From assembly GCA_003693705.1 (NCBI GenBank), contig RBZT01000644.1:1-39639 (forward strand): a DNA stretch of 39,639 bases, given 5' to 3'. Positions 33,112-39,639 of the stretch are shown here, piece after piece. The DNA is from Polymyxa betae. Its lineage: Eukaryota > Endomyxa > Phytomyxea > Plasmodiophorida > Plasmodiophoridae. Numbering within the stretch: the stretch's first letter is position 1; each line of letters opens with the position of its first letter. Position numbers and translations under genes: made by a program. The notes beneath the pieces are model-generated. The model ran no database searches. It saw nothing but the letters and a program-made list of their open reading frames with translations, and was not told the DNA's origin.

Positions 33112-34696
33112 ATGATGATGTGCGCAACCCTCGAGTGTTAAGACTTATCATTCTGATTCAGTGATTCGGTGATTCCCACCACCATGCAAGTTCATGTTGT
33201 CTTGATGGCGGCGGCCGTACTGGTCCTGGGGGCAGCGGCCGCCTCGGTCGACCAGGAATTCTGGTCTCTTTGATCTCCCGGATGAGATCTTGGAGCGGTG
33301 CTGTGTCTCTGCAACAGATCTGGGACATCTCAGTCTGACATGCCGCCGACTGCTTCACGTGGGCCGTCACGAGGTCGTACAGGTCCTGTTCGAATCTCCC
33401 AATACCCGGATCCACCAGGTCTCCCAGCTGGTCCGTATTCTTGCCGTCCGAGTCCGGTTCGACCACGAGACGCTCGAACTTGTGAAGAAAGTTCCTCCGC
33501 AGCTGGTCATGGGAGTGTATCAGTTAATTATGTGGAATGAGATATTGAGCAATGAGGAGAAGGCACAACTGCTGCGCTGTATGATCTTAAGACTGGGCCT
33601 GACATTGATGAATGATGTGAACGAGTTCGTAATTCGTGTCAGTGATGGTCGTCCCTTACCCGGACTTCCTGTCCTTGGTATATCCGTTCCGTCACAGACT
33701 CTTCCGGAACCCCTTCTTCTTGTGATCAAGCAGAATGTTAAAGAGAGCTTGCGTTGGTATCAACGAAGGTTCCTGGGCCAAATCCTCATTCGACTGCAAG
33801 CGTGGAAAGCCCGTAATATCAGGAATTCTGATCATCATAATCTTGAAAACAAACTCCGCCCTCTTTATCCGTTCCCGTTCAATCATGTTTTCAGACCTTG
33901 CTCCGGAGTCGCCCTCCATATTCTGAAATCGTTTCCCAAACAATCTCATCCTCTTGCTGAGTGGCAGAACTTACTGGCTCTGCGCGAGCTCGGGATCGTG
34001 TTCAAGCTCCATAGCTATCTTCAGTATGTCCAGCTTCCGCCCGAATCCATTCCGGATATCGTTCCACTGCTACAGTTACGCAGCTTTAAGGAAGTTTTGG
34101 ACCTATTACGCTGGCTGATCATTGCCAGATGCACCGATGGCTATCAACAGACCCATGATGGACGTACTGGCACGGACCAGGCTCTGCAATGGCTGCGGAT
34201 CCCGTTTATTCAGCGACAGATTCTTTCAAAGCCAGAAACGTTCGTCGATCACGCCAGCGTAATGTTTGAATCAAAAAACACGGATTTTGTCGTGGGTCTG
34301 GCTGAGCTTCCGTTCATGCCTGAGATCATCAATGAATGCTTGTGGAGGAATCACGGCTGGACACTTCTGACGCTAGCCGTTGTCTTTATGAAATACGATA
34401 TTGCCCAGATTCTGATGCGAATTCCGAATGCGTCTTTGTTCGTGAAGTTTCCGGACCAGACTACCGTCCTCGATCTCATTCTTCGATATAAAATTCGCTG
34501 TTCTCGGAAGCAGACTATCGAATTCTTAATGTGCTCGGAATTCATCAAACTGATGCTCTCGAACATCCCAGAGCTGAAAAAATCGCTTAGGTCTGTGATC
34601 GATGATCGGTATATGGCTCAGTTCCGTTGTCTGGTTCGATATCCGCTTTTTTGGAAGATCCCAGAAGATGTTAGATCTGAACTCATTCAGTATTAA
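33112..34696 (+). CDS. F-box protein, unknown substrate domain (start uncertain)
   Basis: The plus-strand frame is open to the stop at 34694-34696. It begins with an F-box: LPDEILERCC...DLGHLSLTCRRLL, starting near 33275. About 430 mostly helical residues follow, without repeats or a family that I recognise. F-box proteins recruit substrates to SCF ubiquitin ligases. The start is unresolved. One option is ATG 33112 (MMMCATLE) spliced from a donor at about 33135 to the acceptor GACCAG near 33255, which is in phase. The other is ATG 33184, a good signal peptide (MQVHVVLMAAAVLVLGAAAA) that is one base out of frame with the F-box and stops at TGA. I favour the spliced start, because F-box proteins act in cytosol or nucleus. 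Confidence 0.65.
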
Positions 34697-36030
34697 AATA
34701 TTCATTGTTATGAAATCTATTATATATTATGCTCTGCCAAAGAGCCAGTTCAAACAGTTTAAAATTAAACCTAAAGCGTTTCAACATTTTTCCATCAAAT
34801 CCTACATCTCTTGTGTATTGCTTTGTTTGCTCTCCCTTTCTAGACAACTTCTTCTCGAAACAATGGATAGTTTATAGGGTCCGGCTGTGCCCCCAAATCC
34901 CAAGAATTCAACTGGAGCCAATTCGTAATCAGGGTGTAATGCATCATAGCTGAAGCTGCCTTGAAAGCATTATGAAACATGGACCAAAAATGCCAGATCG
35001 AAACGTTTCTAAGCTTCATCAACTGGGCGTCGAGAACTTGGAATCCTCACTGGACACAGACAGCAGCGGCCGATCATAGGGCGAAGGATTGAATTGGATT
35101 GTACTAGTTATTTGTGCCTTTCGGCAAGGTGGGCGACACTTTGACCCTAGTGCGGGTCAAGCACCAGAGGTCCGTGGCTCTCCTTCAAAATTTCGGAGGC
35201 CAACACCCTTGTAGTTTTAAAGAGGAGATTGAGCTCAGCAGAGGGCTTAGAGACCTATGATTGAACGGCAGGCATCTGCTGGCCCAACCCTACAGAGAGT
35301 TGAACCCTGTGATCAGGACGAAGGGGACTTTTCTCGGGACCTTGGAGTCCTCACCATCGCAGACCGCAGCGGCCAATAATGGGTGATGGAGATATTCAAT
35401 CTCTAACAAAGCGACAATAACTACTGACGAAGTTGAGGGAAAGGAACACCATACGCAGATCTACACCCGACATTGCGATGGAAGAAATGCTCGAGCATCG
35501 GCCAATGCCAGTTTGTGTAGTCAGTTCATGCCATGGTTCTGGAAGCATTATCGAAGTAGCAATGTTTTTTGCCATGCAGCTGGGCCAGATAATCGACACC
35601 TCTCACTATTCAACCTCTCCCATAGTGTCGTGCTCTCTAGCTTGATGTTTTTTGAAGTTCCGCTCCGCAAATCCGTTCTGATTTCCTTCGACCTCAAAAA
35701 TCTCTGATCAACATCTGGGCTATTATATCAAGCAATGGTCCTCTATATGACTAATTTGATGATCAAAGACTGACGCCTCATATCTCTGGGGATCCATATT
35801 GGAAGCTTCTTTCAGATTTGAATCCACACAGAAAGCTGATTGAAATTTCAACGAGTCATACTGGTTAACAATGGGAGACCTTCAACGTTTAATGATCTTG
35901 ATACACCCATAGTGCAAACTTCATCTCATGGCGAGTTTCCCATCGATTCGGATAGGGAGTTGTCGCGAGTATGACAAACTAATGAATCGGGAGTAAATCG
36001 CGAGCCACTTTCACAAAGATGTTCGTTACC
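34697..36030. other. Gene-free region with dispersed and direct repeats
   Basis: No supported gene. It holds repeat copy 2 (35240-35312), and a roughly 55-bp imperfect direct repeat, CTTGGARTCCTCAC...GCAGCGGCC, at about 35037-35075 and 35340-35375. Confidence 0.45.
35240..35312 (+). repeat. Dispersed repeat, copy 2 (coding-like)
   Basis: Matches the minus strand at 20525-20592. Translation gives GLRD, a stop, then QPYRELNPV, so this copy is decayed. Confidence 0.6.
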
Positions 36031-36375
36031 TTAACAGCTGCTGTTACAGCAGAATATAAAATCGAGCCATTTACAGATGGCAACTATCATTATAATTAAC
36101 AGGATGCTACCGAAGATAACCCCCAATACAAACAATCGGACGACTTTTGGAGTGCTATGGTACGGTACCAAATCGGCAATGGGCGACATGGACGAATCCG
36201 GAGCCAGCTGCTGTTCCACCAGTAGACCGCCGCTACATAAAAAACTTGAAGTGTCACAGAACTCGTATGGATTGGCAGGTACGACCAACCAAGAAAGGAC
36301 AACGAGATGCGAATGAATCATCATTGCTATTATGGGCAAAGTTGAAGCCATGGGTAGCAAATGTTCATACGACAA
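36031..36375 (-). CDS. Small single-pass membrane protein
   Basis: Uninterrupted minus-strand frame of up to 114 residues. The likely start is the internal ATG giving MASTLPIIAMMIHSHLVVLS, a signal peptide. A short extracellular part follows with two Cys (EFCDTSSFLCSGG). A strong transmembrane helix comes next (LFVLGVIFGSILLIIMIVAI), then a short Cys-rich cytoplasmic tail ending CCNSSC. Type I topology is inferred. The family is unknown. The gene is divergent from the VPS39 gene with 345 bp between them. A 193-codon plus-strand frame across this locus is antisense. Confidence 0.6.
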   Translation of the reverse strand: MSYEHLLPMASTLPIIAMMIHSHLVVLSWLVVPANPYEFCDTSSFLCSGGLLVEQQLAPDSSMSPIADLVPYHSTPKVVRLFVLGVIFGSILLIIMIVAICKWLDFIFCCNSSC

Positions 36376-36720
36376 GGAGTTTTGAAGATAAAGACGACTC
36401 CGAGGGTTTCGGAAACTTCACCCAAGTGCGTGGCGGCGATGATTGCCAGGGCTGCGCTTCTCAATCCGCTCCTTCGATTGTCGTGATAAGTGCGTTTCGA
36501 AACACTAGATTTGCCAGTTACATAAAAAGTGGCTTAATTAAAGCCTTAAACTCAGAAAAATCGGCGCCGTTTTGCAAAAACTTTTGCGAGAAATTGCGCG
36601 GAGGTCGCGCCCTTACAGAACGATCCCATATCGCCTATAACAAGGCCACCCTCCTTGCAGACTCCCTATTTGGGTTCTCACAGCTCATGCTCTCATCTGG
36701 GGTCGTGATCACCGCAATCC
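36376..36720. promoter_or_regulatory. Putative bidirectional promoter region
   Basis: Spacer of 345 bp between divergent starts of the small membrane protein gene and VPS39. No specific element is identified; the call rests only on gene orientation. Confidence 0.35.
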
Positions 36721-39592
36721 ATGAATGATACCACACGCAGACCAGTGACGTTTCGGGCGGTTCCTGTCGTCAATTCCACAACTGAGTTCGAGATCCTATC
36801 GTTTGACTGCTGGCGTACGAATCCTATTGTTCGATATATTTTCTTGAGACATTCGGTTTGAATCTGGCGTAATTTTACATCTTCTGTTTGATGCCATTTT
36901 CTTTGATTTTCCGAAAATTTCTCCCATCTCTTGTACCGGTTTTCTCCTCCCACTGGGTTGGATATTTCGATTCGGGTGCTCGCTCCCTTGCTCAAACTGT
37001 ATTGGCTCAGAGGATAAGGTGGTAATCGGCTGTCGTGATGGCTCCTTGCGGGTATTCGGTCGACCCTCGGCGACCGGTGCGGAGTTCGTGCAGGTTCTTC
37101 TCAAGCCGGATTTCGCAACGCGACCGGTCGAATTCCTCTCCGTTATTGACGCCCTCGATATCGTGATATCCATTTCCGATTCTGTATGCTTCCTTCACGA
37201 TCTGTCTTCGTTTGCATCGCTGGGCTCGCTTGATACTGGAGGTTGGCTGTGAAATCATTTGCCTCTCTGTATGAGAGAACATGCTTGTTTTTTCTATCCA
37301 TTCTGCCTCTGGTATCTGTTCATGGCCCTTTATTATGGCTCTGCTTTCTGTTTTGATCCTCTTGACTTTATTTTGGAATGCAATTTGCACTCCTAACTTC
37401 TCCGTGCAGGCTCTCGCTGTTTCTTTGTTGCTGCGAATGAATCGTGTAGAATGCGCCTTGGCGATGACCCGCAACATCCATTTCTTTTAGCGGGTCCGTA
37501 TATAGCATTGAACGCCTTTGCATTTTTTCATATCTGCTTGTAGTGCTGTCCAGGTCCCGTTTGCACGTGTTTGAATGGAGAGGCCTGAAGGCTCGATTTC
37601 AGCTGGTATCGGGTTTTAATCTCTCCGATCGGGTCACTTCGGTCCAGTTTATCCACGACACAGGTCTCATTTTTACAAAACTTCCTTTCAATTTGACATT
37701 TTCGTAAAAGGGACGGCTTTTCATATCAATTTTGTTTTACTCACGCTGGAGTTCGTAACTCTCTTTCTTATCTTTCTTGATTTTATCTTCTCGTTTTGGA
37801 ATGTCAACCTTCTGTCACTTTTGCTTACATTTCAATCCGTTCTTTGTCTGGTCTACATCCAATACGTTGTCTAACTTTTATCTTGCAGCATTATGCTTGG
37901 CGTACAGAAATCGATTTGAGGTGCTCTATCTCGACACAGCAAGATCGCAGGAATTCGCCGTCCATGGCCCGGAAATCTTGAATGTCGTCCCGACCGCTTT
38001 GTATCGCCGCTCGAAAAGTCCCAAAAAGCTTCGTGGTATCGTGTCCGAGGTGGTTGGCAACCGCCGCGGCAACGCTGTCAAGATTGCCATCGGTATTCAT
38101 CCTGGAGCATGCATCTACACGTTTCCTGTCAATGTGTGCGCATCTGGCCGATTTTGCTTTGCATTTTCGCATTCTTTTCTTTATTGATTTCCTTTTCATT
38201 CGATTTTGTTTACTTATTTTCTTTGTGTTTTCCCGTTTCAATTACACACTAATCCTTTTTTCTGTAGAATTCTGCGCCTCCGATCCAGAGCCTCATCTCA
38301 ATTCCCATTGAAGCATCTATCGTGTCGCTTCTCTTGCTACCGCCGTTTCTTCTGATCGTCACCGAGGGCAGCATTCATCCGGTCAATATCGATTATGAAA
38401 GTGGGCATTCAGAAACGATCCCGTTTATGAACGCCTTCTCGATTCGCGCGAAATCGAAAGCGGTCGCTTTCGCTGTCTCCCCAGATTCGCTTATTAGGCT
38501 CGAACGCCTCTCGATCGAAGGTAACTTCTGATTTCATTTTTTATATCTTTGAGCTCTTCATTGCCTTTTTCTGATGTTTTTATCTTTCCGTTTCGCTGTG
38601 AAACGTTGCTTCTTTTTCATTCCTCTCTCTGTTGCAGTGTTTTCGAGCTTCTGACATAAATGAATTTGCTGCTTTTCTGATATTCTATAATACTATCTCT
38701 CAACAGAGCAAATTGACGAACTCTGCTCACTGAAAAACTTCGATGCGGCGCTGATCGTGCTTCGGGATCTGTCCGAGACTGAAGAAATCGACGATGTCGA
38801 GCGCCGTCTGCGCTATGTCAACAGTCTATACGCCAAACATCTCTTCGAGCAGCGCAAGTACGCCTTAGCTTTAAAGCGCTTTCAGCAATCCAATATCGAT
38901 CCTCGTCTTGTTCTCAGCAGTATGGATGTCTCTATTTCCGTTCTTCTTCGGTTTTAGTCAATCTTTCTAAATTTTATTGGTGATGATGTCATGTTTCGTC
39001 TCTCCATCTGATTTGTTTGTTTTGAATTGTCACCGAGTCATATCTCTGCTCAAACGGCTTTTTCTTGTTTCTCAATTGGTTTCGTTAATCTTCGTTGTAC
39101 AGTGTATAGCGATCTGAGTGACGAGTTGTTGAGCGCCGAGACGATTTCTTCTATCATTCCTTATCTGCTTCATCTTCGCAATTCGATTCCGCGACAATTT
39201 GAAGTCGATAAGGCTGCTGATCTTGCTGCTCTTATTGACACCTTCCTGCTGAAAATGTATCTGAAGGTATGTACTTTTACCGGGCTCTAATCACAGTATG
39301 AGCGAAATTCTTAAGACTTGTATCGAACAATTTCTTTCCTGCAAATCCCCTCTGTTTTGACTCTACTATTATAGGCAGATCGTCGCTTGGTGATTCCATT
39401 TTTGACTCAATCGCATTGCTGTGATATCGATGCCGCTGAGAGGGCGCTTCTGGACGCACGCGAATACGAAGCTCTTCTTTTTCTGTTCAAATCCCGCGGT
39501 TTGCATCAGAAATCCTTGCTTCTGCTTCGGAGGTTACACGACCGCCCGGAATCGGGATTTGGAGGCATCCAGCATACCATCGCCTATCTCAG
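36721..39592 (+). CDS. VPS39: VPS39-family HOPS/CORVET subunit, N-terminal part (9 exons, runs off window)
   Basis: Endolysosomal tethering subunit (Vps39/TRAP1 family) that binds Rab GTPases through a CNH beta-propeller. Exons 36721-36814, 37011-37241, 37410-37493, 37544-37663, 37889-38133, 38268-38520, 38707-38919, 39103-39266 and 39375-39592 join in phase for about 540 residues. The last exon ends at a donor, so the gene continues past the window. The start MNDTTRRPVTFRAVPVV is followed by VVIGCRDGSLRVFG (first propeller strand), RSRLHVFEWRG, and the helical solenoid beginning EEQIDELCSLKNFDAALIVL. Then comes a region like the Vps39_1 domain, with LLFLFKSRGLHQKSLLLL. Introns here are longer (50-225 nt) than in UPF1. 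Whether it is VPS39 itself or the TGFBRAP1/Vps3 paralogue cannot be settled from this part. Confidence 0.88.
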
Positions 39593-39639
39593 GTAACTCG
39601 CTTCATCTATCAATATTAATTGCTCATTGTTCCCGTTTT

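Noticed and set aside
13591-33270. Programmed +1 frameshifting at stop codons, since skipping the T of TAA, TAG or TGA restored a plausible frame in the CatSper tail, SKA1, the 18.4 kb gene, the 30 kb secreted protein and the F-box gene.
   Set aside because: All except the F-box case are explained better by GT-AG introns in correct phase (22, 28 and 70 nt, and others). UPF1, PP2C, VPS39 and the RING gene need no frameshift.
36147-36728. 193-codon plus-strand ORF.
   Set aside because: It runs antisense through the small membrane protein and across the divergent promoter into the VPS39 start; no recognisable domain.

Overview
This is nuclear DNA from a eukaryote. Genes are interrupted by many short introns (commonly 44-55 nt, some apparently only 22-30 nt), intergenic DNA is AT-rich with transposon debris, and interstitial TTTAGGG telomere-type repeats occur. 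A CatSper-type flagellar cation channel implies a flagellated stage. The several signal-peptide proteins, including one ending in a RING-H2 domain, would fit a parasitic protist. A plasmodiophorid (Rhizaria) is my best guess, but this is inference: no marker gene settles it.

Layout. 0.5-3.9 kb: decayed Ty1/copia retrotransposon on the minus strand with LTR, half-tRNA-type primer site, Gag zinc knuckle, protease, integrase and part of the reverse transcriptase. 4.2-4.6 kb: small minus-strand gene for a predicted secreted protein. 5.2-6.6 kb: PTC7-like PP2C phosphatase. 6.75-11.0 kb: complete 23-exon UPF1 helicase gene with three GC-AG introns. 11.4-13.9 kb: CatSper-like channel, 11 exons. 14.5-15.8 kb: SKA1 kinetochore protein, minus strand. 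16.3-17.4 kb: unrecognised minus-strand gene. 17.9-18.5 kb: small minus-strand gene with telomere-type repeats in an intron. 18.5-21.5 kb: gene-poor, with a mariner relic and a dispersed repeat. 21.5-22.1 kb: secreted Cys-rich mucin-like protein. 23.1-23.4 kb: GC-rich gene for a small secreted or anchored coiled-coil protein. 24.75-27.16 kb: 676-residue protein with N-terminal signal peptide and C-terminal RING-H2. 27.4-29.45 kb: NOL9/GRC3 polynucleotide kinase. 29.6-32.9 kb: duplicated segment carrying a small secreted protein gene; one copy is split by a 923-bp inverted-repeat transposon relic. 33.1-34.7 kb: F-box protein. 36.0-36.4 kb: small single-pass membrane protein. 36.7 kb to the right edge: VPS39-family HOPS/CORVET subunit, cut by the window end.

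The housekeeping genes (UPF1 in mRNA surveillance, NOL9 in rRNA processing, VPS39 in lysosomal tethering, SKA1 in chromosome segregation) are unrelated in function and scattered on both strands; there is no operon logic. Exon models below were assembled by eye from splice signals, reading phase and family conservation. Each model given with full coordinates keeps phase throughout. I found no tRNA, rRNA or CRISPR array.
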